Of a stretch of DNA of 64,000 bases, positions 8,146-17,188 are shown piece by piece. The stretch covers positions 2,790,001-2,854,000 of the forward strand of contig NZ_CP186334.1 of assembly GCF_049347105.1 (NCBI RefSeq), written 5' to 3'. Numbering within the stretch: position 1 is the first letter of the stretch; every line of letters begins with the position of its first letter. Position numbers and translations under genes: made by a program. The notes beneath the pieces were generated by a model. It had not been told where the DNA came from. It was given only the letters and a program-made list of their open reading frames with translations, and did not search any database. The stretch is from Gaoshiqia hydrogeniformans (GTDB lineage Bacteria > Bacteroidota > Bacteroidia > Bacteroidales > Prolixibacteraceae).

Positions 8146-9735
8146 TTAATGTTTAAAATGACGGCGCCCGGTGAAGAGCATGGCAATTCCAAATTCGTCA
8201 CATGCTTCAATCACTTCTTCATCACGGATGCTTCCGCCGGGTTCCACGATGTATTTTACGCCAAATTCGTTGGCTGCTTCAATGCTGTCGCGGAATGGGA
8301 AAAAGGCATCGGAGATCAGCACAGCCTCTTCCATGTTGACCCCTTTCTTCAGGTTAAAGCGCGGGATGGTCAGTTGGCGGAGGCTGTCGAGCCGGTTGGG
8401 TTGTCCCATTCCGGCGCCCGTCAGCCAAAAAGAACCGTCGGTGTTTTCGGTTACCAGTGCGATGGCATTACTTTTCAGATGTTTGCAGGCTGTAATGCCA
8501 AAGCGGGCAAGATTTAATTTTTGGTGGTCGAATTGAATTTTTGTGACATTCTTAAATTCGGCGTCCATGCCTTCGTCTTCATCCTGCACCAACATGCCTC
8601 CACTGATGGAGCGGTAGAGTTTTTCTCCCGTTGTTTCGGGCTTTACCGGTGTTACCAACAGACGAAGGTTTTTCTTTTTTCCGAATACCTCAAGTGCTTC
8701 GGCCGTAAATTCGGGGGCAATAATAATCTCGACGAACTTTTTGCCAAACCAGTCAGCTACTTCTTTGGTAACCGTATCGGTAAAACAAATGATGCTGCCG
8801 TAGGCGCTTACCGGGTCTCCTTCCCAGGCTAATTCAAGTGACTTTAGAATGTTGCCGGTAACAGCCAGGCCGCAGGGGTTGAGGTGTTTGATTACCGAAA
8901 CAGCCACCTTGTTTTTGATATGGCTTACCGCATGATAAGCGTCGCTTGCCGATTTCCAGGCGGCGTCGGCATCAAGCAGGTTGTTGTACGAAAGTTCTTT
9001 GCCTTGCAGCACCTGCGCGTTGGCTAGTGTGTCGGTTGAACCGGCATTGGTAAATTTATAGAAGGTTGCCGATTGGTGCGGGTTTTCACCGTAACGCAAT
9101 ACCTGCCCGTCGTTCAGGCTGATCCGGTTTTTATCGGTGATGCCGCCGTTAAAATAATTGAAGATCGCCGAATCGTAATGGGAAGAGGTGGCAAATGCCT
9201 GGCGGGCAAACGCTTTCCGGTCGTCCAACGAACTGGCCCCGTTTTTTTCGTTCAACAGGTCGATAAACTCGTCGTACTGGTCGCGGGACGAAAGGATAAT
9301 TACGTCGTTGAAGTTTTTGGCTGCTCCCCGGATCAGTGAAATGCCGCCGATATCGATTTTTTCAATAATATCTTCTTCAGAAGCGCCGGATGATACGGTT
9401 TCTTCGAAGGGATACAGGTCAACGATCACCAAATCAATTTCCGGAATTTCATACTGGCCGATTTGTTGCTGGTCGCCCGGGTTGTCGCGCCGGTTCAGAA
9501 TTCCGCCAAATACTTTCGGATGCAATGTTTTTACCCGTCCGCCAAGGATGGAGGGATATCCGGTCAGGTTTTCAACCGCGGTTACCTTTACGCCAAGGCT
9601 TTCAATAAAAGATTGAGTTCCGCCTGTGGAGTAGATATGAACACCAAGTTCGTCGAGTTTCTTTACAATAATGTCAAGCTTGTCTTTATGATAAACAGAG
9701 ATCAATGCCGATTTGATCTTTTTTAAGTCACTCAT
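8146..9735 (-). CDS. purH: Bifunctional AICAR formyltransferase / IMP cyclohydrolase PurH
   Basis: Catalyses the last two steps of purine nucleotide synthesis: AICAR to FAICAR with 10-formyl-THF, then closure to IMP. The N-terminal MGS-like IMP cyclohydrolase domain shows ALISVYHKDKLD and STGGTQSFIE. The larger C-terminal transformylase domain contains LRYGENPHQSATFY and the KHLNPCGLAV segment, and ends with PGGSIRDEEVIEACDEFG. 529 aa is normal. It lies directly upstream of mreB, a neighbourhood I associate with Bacteroidota; it may also drive the shape genes by read-through. Confidence 0.98.
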   Translation of the reverse strand: MSDLKKIKSALISVYHKDKLDIIVKKLDELGVHIYSTGGTQSFIESLGVKVTAVENLTGYPSILGGRVKTLHPKVFGGILNRRDNPGDQQQIGQYEIPEIDLVIVDLYPFEETVSSGASEEDIIEKIDIGGISLIRGAAKNFNDVIILSSRDQYDEFIDLLNEKNGASSLDDRKAFARQAFATSSHYDSAIFNYFNGGITDKNRISLNDGQVLRYGENPHQSATFYKFTNAGSTDTLANAQVLQGKELSYNNLLDADAAWKSASDAYHAVSHIKNKVAVSVIKHLNPCGLAVTGNILKSLELAWEGDPVSAYGSIICFTDTVTKEVADWFGKKFVEIIIAPEFTAEALEVFGKKKNLRLLVTPVKPETTGEKLYRSISGGMLVQDEDEGMDAEFKNVTKIQFDHQKLNLARFGITACKHLKSNAIALVTENTDGSFWLTGAGMGQPNRLDSLRQLTIPRFNLKKGVNMEEAVLISDAFFPFRDSIEAANEFGVKYIVEPGGSIRDEEVIEACDEFGIAMLFTGRRHFKH

Positions 9736-9759
9736 TTATAGTTCTTTAAGATTGATGCA

Positions 9760-9767
9760 CAAAGATA
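9760..9767 (-). promoter_or_regulatory. Putative -7 box (TATCTTTG) for purH
   Basis: TATCTTTG on the minus strand, 24 bp before the purH ATG, is an exact TAnnTTTG match. The implied start site leaves a leader of about 20 nt. No PurR or riboswitch signal is apparent in this short leader. Confidence 0.5.
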
Positions 9768-9953
9768 GTAAAAACGACTGATTTTTTTTGTTTCCTGCCC
9801 GTCATTTACTTCTTTTCTTCGGGAAAATTAGAAAGAATTTTTGTGCCTAAGAAGCAGGCCATACTCATTTTTTGAAAATTGGCGAAAATTTAAAGTACGT
9901 TTCCTGTTATTTCACTTTTGGATTCTATTAACTTTAATGCAAAATTTACGTTT

Positions 9954-11207
9954 ATGTTATTCATCCGGTTAATTCTCGAGAGTTTTTCCTTCGCAGGGAA
10001 CTCACTGCGCGCGAATAAGTTGCGGACATTTTTGTCTCTTTTGGGAATTACCATCGGTATTTTTGCCATCATCTCGGTTTTTTCGGTGATCGATTCGCTT
10101 GAAAAGTATATCAGGCAAAACCTGAATTCACTGGGCAACAACATGGTTTATATTCAAAAGTGGCCGTGGACGCCTCCTGAGGGCGAAACGGAATATCCCT
10201 GGTGGAAATACCTGAACCGGCCGGTTCCCGAAGAAAATGAGGCGGTTGAAATTAAAAGGCGTTCTGCCTTAACCGATCATGTTGTTTTTCTTTTCGGGTT
10301 TAATGGCACCGTTCAATTTGAGAACTCGGTCGCTGAAAACACCGAAGTGCTGGCAACTTCGCACGAGTTGATCGACACCTGGAGCCTGGAGTTAGACCGG
10401 GGCCGTTATTTTACCGAATCGGAAAGCCACGGGGGGGCTGCCTTGGTGATTGTTGGAAGCGAACTGGTCGACCGTTTGTTTGAAGGACGCGATCCGACGG
10501 GAAAGCTCATTAAAGTGAACGGACACCGGCTATTTGTGATTGGAACCTACAAGCGGCAGGGATCCGACATGTTTGGCACCAGTATGGACAAGCGTTTACA
10601 CATCCCTGTGTCCTATGCAGCTAATATGGTCGATTTCAGAAACCGCGACCGGGGACAAACCATCAATATCAAAGCAAAAGAGCAGGCCGATAAAGACCAG
10701 TTTGTCGCCGAGTTGGAAGGGATCATGCGGACGATCCGGCGGCTGAAACCCCTGGAGGAAAACAATTTTGCGATCAACGAAGTCAGCGCGATTTCGGGCG
10801 GTTTTGACGCTTTTTTTAAAGTTTTCAACCTGGCCGGCGGGGTTATCGGCGGTTTTAGTATCCTGGTGGGCGGTTTTGGTATCGCCAACATCATGTTTGT
10901 TTCGGTAAAGGAACGTACCAACATCATCGGCATTCAGAAATCGCTGGGCGCTAAACGCTATTTTATTTTATTCGAGTTTATATTCGAGTCGGTTATTCTA
11001 TGTCTGATCGGTGGTGGTGTTGGTTTATTGCTGGTGTATGCCGGTACCGAAGTGGTCAGCGCGGCCAGCGATATGTCGCTTTTCCTGAGTGTGAAAAATA
11101 TCGCGATCGGTATTCTTGTTTCCGGGAGCATTGGCGTGATCTCGGGTTTTATGCCTGCGCTGACGGCAGCCCGCTTAGATCCGGTTGCTGCCATGAATAC
11201 GGTGTGA
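9954..11207 (+). CDS. ABC transporter permease of the MacB/FtsX type
   Basis: Inner-membrane permease (417 aa) with the MacB-like layout: one N-terminal helix (GITIGIFAIISVFSVIDS), a large periplasmic domain, and three C-terminal helices beginning at GGFSILVGGFGIANIMFVSVKERTNIIG. It ends in the usual ARLDPVAAMNTV. Such proteins move lipids, peptides or drugs, or transmit mechanical force, with a separate ATPase. No ATPase gene adjoins it, so the partner must be elsewhere. The ATG at 9954 (MLFIRLILES) is preferred over a TTG 12 codons earlier. Divergent from purH across about 218 bp. Confidence 0.9.
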   Translation: MLFIRLILESFSFAGNSLRANKLRTFLSLLGITIGIFAIISVFSVIDSLEKYIRQNLNSLGNNMVYIQKWPWTPPEGETEYPWWKYLNRPVPEENEAVEIKRRSALTDHVVFLFGFNGTVQFENSVAENTEVLATSHELIDTWSLELDRGRYFTESESHGGAALVIVGSELVDRLFEGRDPTGKLIKVNGHRLFVIGTYKRQGSDMFGTSMDKRLHIPVSYAANMVDFRNRDRGQTINIKAKEQADKDQFVAELEGIMRTIRRLKPLEENNFAINEVSAISGGFDAFFKVFNLAGGVIGGFSILVGGFGIANIMFVSVKERTNIIGIQKSLGAKRYFILFEFIFESVILCLIGGGVGLLLVYAGTEVVSAASDMSLFLSVKNIAIGILVSGSIGVISGFMPALTAARLDPVAAMNTV

Positions 11208-11271
11208 TGCGATTGTGGATTTGAGAAAAAGATGATTTTCAGGGTTTTATCTGCCTGGTTTCGTCGTCGTA

Positions 11272-12060
11272 TTATTTTGAGAAAAGACTTTTTTCCAGCT
11301 TGTCGTGTTGGTCAAATCCCTGCCTGACCGCAAAAAATAATTGGAGAACATTGCTGAAAATACTGGTAAAGAAAATAATGATCATGACCATGATCTGGTA
11401 TTTTACGGCCAGTACCGGATCGGAGCCGCCAAGTATCTGACCGGTCATGACGCCGGGTAACGACACCAGGCCTACGGTAGCCATGCTGGCCAGGTTGGGG
11501 GCCATCGCGGTGCGGATGGCTTCTTTCATAAACGGGCGGGCCGCTTCCTGTCTGCTTGCACCGGCAGCCAGTAAAAACAAATAGATCTTTTCTTCTTTCC
11601 GGGCCATCTGGAAGAAACTTTTCAAGGCCACGATGTTTGTTTTCAGGACATTTCCCAGCATTAATCCCGCAATGGGGATCATCACATCGGCCTGGAAAAC
11701 ATTTGGAAGCTGAGCAATAACCGCATTAAAGTAGAGCAGGGTAAAAAGCGTAGGAATCAGCATGGACACGAAGGTGGGAACCAGCAGTTTCTTCAGGCGA
11801 AGCGACGAATTTCTGATGCCCGAGAAAGCGGCAATCAGAATCATGACCAGCACATAAGCAAAGTTGATGAGAACATGATTGAGCAGAAAGATGTACTTCA
11901 GGTAAACGGCCACAAAGCCCAATTGAACGAGCATGCGGGCCACCGAAATAACCAGGCTTTTATTGAATCCCAGCCGGAGGCGCCAAACCAGCAACATGGT
12001 CGGGGCGATTAATAACAGGCCAAAAACAAGTCCGCTAACGGAAATATCTGCTGCATTCAT
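11272..12060 (-). CDS. fetB: FetB-type ABC exporter permease (UPF0014/YbbM family)
   Basis: Hydrophobic protein (262 aa) with about seven helices and the family core SLPGVMTGQILGGSDP, preceded by AIRTAMAPNLASMATVG. E. coli FetB with ATPase FetA is linked to iron efflux or resistance; the substrate here is inferred only by family. The ATG at 12060 (MNAADISVSG) overlaps the TGA of the ATPase gene as ATGA, so the two are translationally coupled. A longer reading frame to 12123 lies wholly within the ATPase gene and is rejected as a start. Confidence 0.88.
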   Translation of the reverse strand: MNAADISVSGLVFGLLLIAPTMLLVWRLRLGFNKSLVISVARMLVQLGFVAVYLKYIFLLNHVLINFAYVLVMILIAAFSGIRNSSLRLKKLLVPTFVSMLIPTLFTLLYFNAVIAQLPNVFQADVMIPIAGLMLGNVLKTNIVALKSFFQMARKEEKIYLFLLAAGASRQEAARPFMKEAIRTAMAPNLASMATVGLVSLPGVMTGQILGGSDPVLAVKYQIMVMIIIFFTSIFSNVLQLFFAVRQGFDQHDKLEKSLFSK

Positions 12061-12677
12061 AAATAAAAGCTTGAAATAACCCTCATTTCCGGTAGTCGCC
12101 ATTCGGCGTCGTGGCTCACGCAAATCACGGTTTTCGAAGTGTTTTTTATCTGTTCGATAAAAAAATGTTTCATCCGGTCGTCGAGGGCCGAGGTGGGTTC
12201 GTCGAGCAACAACACGGGCCGGTCGAGCAGCATAATCAGCACCCAGCCCAGGCGTTGCCGCTCACCTCCGGAGATATCGCTGGTATTTTTCCGGAGGATT
12301 TCTTCAGGCAGGCCAACTTCGGCTAACCTTTCAATCAGTTTTGGCTCGGAATAGTTGCAGCTTTTATTGGCTGAGTAGTTGAAAATTTCACGGAAAACCT
12401 CATTCACGCGTCCGTTCGGAAAATCGATATCCTGGCTTAAATAGGCGGCCTGACTGCGGATAAACCGCAGGTTCTCCGGTTTGACTTCTTTTTTATTGAA
12501 GATGATTTTTCCTTCGTCCGGATCAATAAACCCGAGAATGAGCCGTAATAAACTGGTTTTTCCGCTCCCTGAAGGAGCAGAGAATACTACCTTGTCGCCT
12601 TTGGCTACCGTCAGGTTAAAGTGTTCAAGCAGTTGCTTATTCCCCAGTTTCAGGGATACGTTTTTAAATCGGATCAT
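12057..12677 (-). CDS. fetA: FetA-type ABC transporter ATP-binding protein
   Basis: Compact ATPase (206 aa) partnering the FetB-like permease. Walker A is APSGSGKTSLL, the signature is ISGGERQRLGW, Walker B is RPVLLLDEPTSALD, and the switch is CVSHDAEW. The start is taken at ATG 12677 (MIRFKNVSL), the conserved beginning of the fold; the nine residues encoded before it are hydrophobic and probably untranslated. It follows the clpX terminator by about 25 bp. Confidence 0.88.
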   Translation of the reverse strand: MIRFKNVSLKLGNKQLLEHFNLTVAKGDKVVFSAPSGSGKTSLLRLILGFIDPDEGKIIFNKKEVKPENLRFIRSQAAYLSQDIDFPNGRVNEVFREIFNYSANKSCNYSEPKLIERLAEVGLPEEILRKNTSDISGGERQRLGWVLIMLLDRPVLLLDEPTSALDDRMKHFFIEQIKNTSKTVICVSHDAEWRLPEMRVISSFYL

Positions 12678-12702
12678 GAAGAATAAGTAAAAACATAACG
12701 AC

Positions 12703-12726
12703 AAAAAAGCCGGAGTTTAATCCGGC
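12703..12726 (-). terminator. Rho-independent terminator of clpX
   Basis: Just after the clpX stop, the minus strand forms GCCGGA - 6-base loop - TCCGGC followed by a run of six T. This is a compact intrinsic terminator that separates clpX from the downstream fetAB pair. Confidence 0.8.
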
Positions 12727-12735
12727 ATATTTAGC

Positions 12736-13950
12736 TTAACTCGCTTTTAATCGTTGTGCATCATGAGGGTCGATTTTTGAAGCGGCATATTCTTTCGAAA
12801 TCTTCAGGTTTTTGACCCCTTCTGTCGGACTTTCAAACATGGCGTCAATCATGATGTTTTCGCAGATTGACCGTAACCCGCGCGCTCCCAGTTTAAATTC
12901 GATGGCCTTATCTACGATAAATTCAAGGGCATCTTCTTCAAAACTAAGTTCAATGTCGTCCAGTTCAAACAGTTTGATGTATTGCTTAATTAATGAATTT
13001 TTCGGTTCTGTCAGGATGTTCCTCAGCGTATCCCTGTCCAGCGGCTGCAGGTAGGTAAGTACAGGCAAACGACCGATAATTTCGGGGATAAGACCGAAAC
13101 TTTTCAGATCCTGAGGAGAGATGTACTGTAACAGGTTTTCGCGATCCAGGTTATCGATGTTTTTTTGCGCCCCGTAGCCTACAACTTTGGTGTTCAGTCG
13201 GTTGGCGATTTTCTTTTCAATGCCGTCGAAGGCGCCGCCACAGATGAACAGGATGTTTTTGGTATTAACGGGGATCATTTTTTGCTCGGGGTGTTTCCGG
13301 CCTCCCTGCGGCGGTACGTTCACAATCGAACCTTCCAGCAGTTTTAACAAACCTTGCTGGACTCCTTCGCCCGACACATCGCGGGTGATCGACGGGTTGT
13401 CGCCTTTACGGGCGATTTTGTCGATTTCGTCAATAAAAACGATGCCGCGTTCAGCTGCTTCCACGTTGTAATCGGCAGCCTGAAGCAGTCGTGTCAGTAA
13501 ACTTTCCACATCTTCGCCCACATAACCGGCTTCAGTCAGTACGGTGGCATCGACAATGGTAAAGGGTACGTGCAGCATTTTAGCAATGGTGCGGGCCAGC
13601 AGAGTTTTGCCGGTTCCGGTTTGTCCCACTAAAATGATGTTGGATTTTTCAATTTCTGTTTCATCGGTCTGGACCTTTTGATTCAACCGTTTATAGTGAT
13701 TGTAAACGGCTACCGACAAGATTTTTTTGGCCTGCTCCTGTCCGATTACATATTGGCTCAGAAATTCTTTAATTTCTTTGGGTTTCATCAGTTTGATCCC
13801 GCTCAGGTCAAACTCAGAATCTTTTTTAAATTCTTCTTCAACGATGGCATATGCCTGCTCTATGCAACGGTCGCAAATATGGCCTTCCATCCCTGCAATC
13901 AGCAGGTTGACATCTTTCTTTTCCCGTCCGCAGAAAGAACATTTATCCAT
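12736..13950 (-). CDS. clpX: ATP-dependent Clp protease ATP-binding subunit ClpX
   Basis: AAA+ unfoldase (404 aa) that feeds tagged or damaged proteins to ClpP. The N-terminal zinc-binding domain has CSFCGRE and HICDRC. Walker A is GQTGTGKTLLA, the pore loop is GYVG, Walker B is VFIDEIDKIA, and the ClpP-docking IGF-type loop region lies around the GYGAQKN segment. The ATG at 13950 (MDKCSFCGR) gives the standard N-terminus; seven further codons upstream are open but unlikely. It starts 25 bp after clpP in the classic tig-clpP-clpX order. Confidence 0.97.
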   Translation of the reverse strand: MDKCSFCGREKKDVNLLIAGMEGHICDRCIEQAYAIVEEEFKKDSEFDLSGIKLMKPKEIKEFLSQYVIGQEQAKKILSVAVYNHYKRLNQKVQTDETEIEKSNIILVGQTGTGKTLLARTIAKMLHVPFTIVDATVLTEAGYVGEDVESLLTRLLQAADYNVEAAERGIVFIDEIDKIARKGDNPSITRDVSGEGVQQGLLKLLEGSIVNVPPQGGRKHPEQKMIPVNTKNILFICGGAFDGIEKKIANRLNTKVVGYGAQKNIDNLDRENLLQYISPQDLKSFGLIPEIIGRLPVLTYLQPLDRDTLRNILTEPKNSLIKQYIKLFELDDIELSFEEDALEFIVDKAIEFKLGARGLRSICENIMIDAMFESPTEGVKNLKISKEYAASKIDPHDAQRLKAS

Positions 13951-13975
13951 GATGTAGCTTTTTTTTGTCAATGGC

Positions 13976-14647
13976 TTAGTTTCTTACTAAAATTTCATCA
14001 ATCATTCCGTAATCCCGGGCTTCTTCCGAGGTCATCCAATAGTCGCGGTCAGCATCCTTTTCTACTTGCTCATAAGGTTTTTCAGCGTGTTTCGCTATAA
14101 TATCGTAAAGTTCTTTTTTCAGTTTCATGATCTCGCGGGCCGTAATCTCGATGTCGGATGCCTGACCCTGGGCGCCTCCCATCGGCTGGTGGATCATGAT
14201 CCGCGAATGTTTCAGGGCCGAGCGTTTTCCTTTGGCTCCGGCAGTCAGCAAAACGGCTCCCATTGATGCAGCCATACCGGTACAGATGGTGGCAATATCG
14301 GGCGAAATATACTGCATGGTATCGTAAATGCCCAGGCCTGCATGGACTGATCCTCCCGGGGTGTTAAAATAAATCTGGATATCCTTGCTTGGGTCGGTTG
14401 ATTCCAGGAATAACAACTGGGCCTGAATGATGTTGGCAATGTAGTCGTCGATGGGAGTTCCCAGGAAAATGATGCGATCCATCATCAAACGCGAAAACAC
14501 GTCCATGGAAGCTACGTTTAACTGCCGTTCTTCAATAATATAAGGTGTCAGGCTGTTTGTAAACAGGGAATCGAAGCGGTGCATGGTTAAACTGCTGATT
14601 CCGATATGCCGGGTGGCATATTTGTGAAATTCTTTGTAATCACTCAT
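13976..14647 (-). CDS. clpP: ATP-dependent Clp protease proteolytic subunit ClpP
   Basis: Serine peptidase (223 aa) forming the double-ring chamber used by ClpX. The catalytic Ser is in CTGMAASMGAVLLTAG and the catalytic His in SRIMIHQPMGGAQG, and the handle region is intact. A good GGAGG ribosome site precedes the ATG. The 131-bp gap to trigger factor holds its own promoter-like box, so it may be expressed separately from tig. Confidence 0.97.
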   Translation of the reverse strand: MSDYKEFHKYATRHIGISSLTMHRFDSLFTNSLTPYIIEERQLNVASMDVFSRLMMDRIIFLGTPIDDYIANIIQAQLLFLESTDPSKDIQIYFNTPGGSVHAGLGIYDTMQYISPDIATICTGMAASMGAVLLTAGAKGKRSALKHSRIMIHQPMGGAQGQASDIEITAREIMKLKKELYDIIAKHAEKPYEQVEKDADRDYWMTSEEARDYGMIDEILVRN

Positions 14648-14740
14648 TCTGTTATCCTCCGGTTAAAAAAGAAACTTTGTAAAATCCGGTTGTTTGTTCC
14701 CGATCGATGATATAACAATAAACGGGGCGGCCGGTTTTTA

Positions 14741-14748
14741 CAAAGTTA
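14741..14748 (-). promoter_or_regulatory. Putative -7 box (TAACTTTG) for clpP-clpX
   Basis: TAACTTTG on the minus strand in the tig-clpP gap matches TAnnTTTG. A TTTG lies 16 bp upstream of it (14765-14768), a possible -33 element though closer than usual. The implied leader is about 87 nt. Confidence 0.4.
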
Positions 14749-14778
14749 TAAAAATATGGGTTTACAAATGTCTGAAAG

Positions 14779-16134
14779 TTAATTTTCCAGTAATTTGTTA
14801 AACTCTTCGTGACTGATTTCTTTCTCGTCGACGGCAACTTTCGATTTAATCAGCTCCATGATCTTGTCTTCCTGTACCCTGTTGACCAGCCTTCTTCTTT
14901 CATCTTCGTTCTGAAGGATGTGACCGGCGTAGTTTTCCAGGTGCTCGTCGGCTACGTTGAACATGCCGTATTGACTGAATTGCATGGCTGCCACTTTCTT
15001 GGCCAGTTCTTTCACATCTTCCTCGTTTACCCGGATTTCGTTGTCTTTAATCAAACGGTCTTTGATCAATTGCCAGCGAAGATCTTTCATGAAGTTGTCA
15101 AAGTCGGCTTCAATTTGTTCGTCAGTCAGCTCCTGATTGGTTGCTTTCAGCCAACGTTTTAGGAACTCTTCCGGCAACTGCATCTCCACTTTTTCAACCA
15201 GTGCATCGCGGCTGTCGATCGCGAATTTATAATCGCTTGAATAGTTGAAGTTTTCCGAAAGGTCGGTTTTCAGTTTGTTGCGGAACTCTTCTTCGCTTTT
15301 GATTTCCGTTTCGTCGCCGAATATTTTTTTGAACAAATCTTCGTTGATTTCGGCTTGTTCAAAACGCTGGATTTCAGAAATGGTAAATTTGAAGTCACCT
15401 TCAATCTTTTCTGCTTCTTCGTGCGACAGGTTCAACATGTGGCCAAGCTCGTGTTTGTCTTCGTATGCTTTTACCGGGTCGAACACAATGCTGTCGCCTG
15501 CTTTTTTCCCGATGATTTCGTTTTTGACGGTTTCATCTTTCATCAGGTCAACAGCGATGATCACTTGTTCGGCGACAATACCGCCTGCCAGTTCGTTACC
15601 GTCGGCGTCGAGCTGGGCGAAATCACCGCGAACAGAATCTTTTTCACCTACTTCATCTGCGTTTTTATGGTCGCCAAAGCGTCCGGTGTATGTTTCAACT
15701 TGTTTGTTGACCATATCTTCGTCGACAAGGATATTATAATAAATGAACTTTTTGCGTTTATCGAGTTTCACCTCAATTTCGGGAGCCAGCGCAATGTCGA
15801 ATACAAATTCGAAGTCTTCAGTTGTTTCCCAATCTATTTTAGGCTGTTTTTCTTCGTTGGGAAGCGGTTCGCCCAGCAGGTTCAGTTTCTCGTCAACAAT
15901 GTATTTCGACAGGTTGTTAGACAACATCTTGTTTACTTCGTCGGCCAGGATTGCTTTTCCGTACATTTTTTTAACCAATCCCGCAGGAACTTTACCGGGA
16001 CGGAAGCCTGGCATATTCGCTTTTTTACGATAGTCTTTTAAAACCTCGTTTACCGTAGCTTCGTAGTCGTTTTTTTCAATCTTTACGGTAATGGTTGCAT
16101 TTAGCTCGTTGATGTTCTCTTTTGTAATGTTCAT
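14779..16134 (-). CDS. tig: Trigger factor (ribosome-associated chaperone)
   Basis: Folding chaperone (451 aa) that binds nascent chains at the ribosome exit. The ribosome-binding loop signature GFRPGKVP is present at about residues 42-49. The middle PPIase region and the helical C-terminal chaperone arms follow, with long charged helices. The ATG at 16134 (MNITKENINEL) is chosen over one four codons earlier. It stands first in the tig-clpP-clpX order, linking nascent-chain handling to proteolysis. Confidence 0.95.
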   Translation of the reverse strand: MNITKENINELNATITVKIEKNDYEATVNEVLKDYRKKANMPGFRPGKVPAGLVKKMYGKAILADEVNKMLSNNLSKYIVDEKLNLLGEPLPNEEKQPKIDWETTEDFEFVFDIALAPEIEVKLDKRKKFIYYNILVDEDMVNKQVETYTGRFGDHKNADEVGEKDSVRGDFAQLDADGNELAGGIVAEQVIIAVDLMKDETVKNEIIGKKAGDSIVFDPVKAYEDKHELGHMLNLSHEEAEKIEGDFKFTISEIQRFEQAEINEDLFKKIFGDETEIKSEEEFRNKLKTDLSENFNYSSDYKFAIDSRDALVEKVEMQLPEEFLKRWLKATNQELTDEQIEADFDNFMKDLRWQLIKDRLIKDNEIRVNEEDVKELAKKVAAMQFSQYGMFNVADEHLENYAGHILQNEDERRRLVNRVQEDKIMELIKSKVAVDEKEISHEEFNKLLEN

Positions 16135-16221
16135 AAAAAATCCCACTTAATATTTTTGGAAAATGATCGGATAACCAATAAGTTACCTTTGTATGCCGGA
16201 TTGAATTCCGGCCTTATAAAC

Positions 16222-16266
16222 CAATAAAAACCGCTTGTCTGAAACCGGGGTTCAGACACAGCGGTT
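16222..16266 (-). terminator. Rho-independent terminator after tRNA-Leu
   Basis: On the minus strand AACCGCT...GTCTGAA pairs with TTCAGAC..AGCGGTT around a CCCCGG-containing loop, followed by TTTTTATT. The stem (16229-16266) is long and GC-rich. It would end the tRNA transcript before trigger factor. Confidence 0.85.
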
Positions 16267-16279
16267 GAGCTTTTTTCAG

Positions 16280-16361
16280 TGCGGACGAAGGGACTCGAAC
16301 CCCCACGCCGTGTGGCACTAGATCCTAAGTCTAGCGCGTCTACCAATTCCGCCACGTCCGC
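16280..16361 (-). tRNA. tRNA-Leu (anticodon UAG)
   Basis: Read on the minus strand, the 7-bp acceptor stem GCGGACG/CGTCCGC encloses a D arm with GGTAGACGC, an anticodon stem CTAGA/TCTAG with loop CTTAGGA, a class II long variable arm (TGCCACACGGCG) and a T arm with GGTTCGAGTCC. The central TAG gives Leu for CUN codons. The discriminator base is A, as expected for Leu. CCA is not encoded. A strong terminator follows directly. Confidence 0.97.
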
Positions 16362-16447
16362 TAATCGAGGCGCAAATATAAGGCAAATTTTTATATCTGC
16401 AAACAAGAGGAAAAAAGTTGAAAATAATATTTTTCAGGCGGTTATTC

Positions 16448-17170
16448 TTAGCGTAATGTAAAGTTTTGCCCCAGGTAAACCCGGCGTACATCTTCATCAT
16501 TGGCCAGGTCTTCGGCCGTCCCGGCTTTCAGGATCGATCCTTCAAAAAGCAGGTACGAACGATCGGTGATCGAGAGGGTTTCGTGTACGTTGTGGTCGGT
16601 AATCAGCACGCCGATGTTCTTTTCAATCAGCTTGCGTACAATCTCCTGAATATCTTCAACGGCAATGGGGTCAACCCCGGCAAACGGCTCGTCGAGTAAG
16701 ATAAACTTGGGATCGATGGCCAGCGCCCGGGCAATCTCGGTACGACGCCGTTCTCCTCCCGAAAGCTGGTAGCCTTTACTTTTTCGGATATGTGTCAGGT
16801 GAAATTCTTCCAAAAGCGATTCCATTTTTTCTTTTTGGTAGGCTTTTGTGTAGTCGGTCATTTCCAGGATTGCCCTTAAGTTGTCTTCGATACTGAGTTT
16901 TCGGAATACGGACGCTTCCTGTGCCAGGTAGCCGATTCCGCGCTGGGCGCGTTTGTAGACCGGGAGTTTGGTGATTTCTTCGTCATCGATAAAAATCTTC
17001 CCCGAAAGCGGCTGAATAAGGCCAACAATCATATAAAATGAAGTTGTTTTTCCGGCTCCGTTTGGCCCGAGCAGTCCGACAATCTCACCTTGGTTTACTT
17101 CGAATGAAACCCCTTTTACAACCGTTCGTTTGCGGTATTTTTTGACGATATTCTCAGCTCGTAACTTCAT
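16448..17170 (-). CDS. lptB: LPS export ABC transporter ATP-binding protein LptB
   Basis: Cytoplasmic ATPase (240 aa) that powers extraction of lipopolysaccharide from the inner membrane with LptF/LptG. Walker A is GPNGAGKTTSFYMI, the signature YQLSGGERRRTEIA, Walker B FILLDEPFAGVDP, and the switch ITDHNVHETL; these are diagnostic of LptB rather than of amino-acid transporters. It starts 18 bp after tatC and is likely co-transcribed. Confidence 0.95.
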   Translation of the reverse strand: MKLRAENIVKKYRKRTVVKGVSFEVNQGEIVGLLGPNGAGKTTSFYMIVGLIQPLSGKIFIDDEEITKLPVYKRAQRGIGYLAQEASVFRKLSIEDNLRAILEMTDYTKAYQKEKMESLLEEFHLTHIRKSKGYQLSGGERRRTEIARALAIDPKFILLDEPFAGVDPIAVEDIQEIVRKLIEKNIGVLITDHNVHETLSITDRSYLLFEGSILKAGTAEDLANDEDVRRVYLGQNFTLR

Positions 17171-17188
17171 AATCTGATAAATGCCGGT

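Noticed and set aside
15355..16041. 228-codon plus-strand frame inside trigger factor
   Set aside because: Antisense to a full trigger factor gene; Phe/Val-rich without motifs, as expected for the complement of a Lys/Glu-rich gene.
16183..16193. TACCTTTG on the plus strand upstream of the tRNA
   Set aside because: No plus-strand gene follows before lptB, and the tRNA and neighbours are on the minus strand; probably a chance match.
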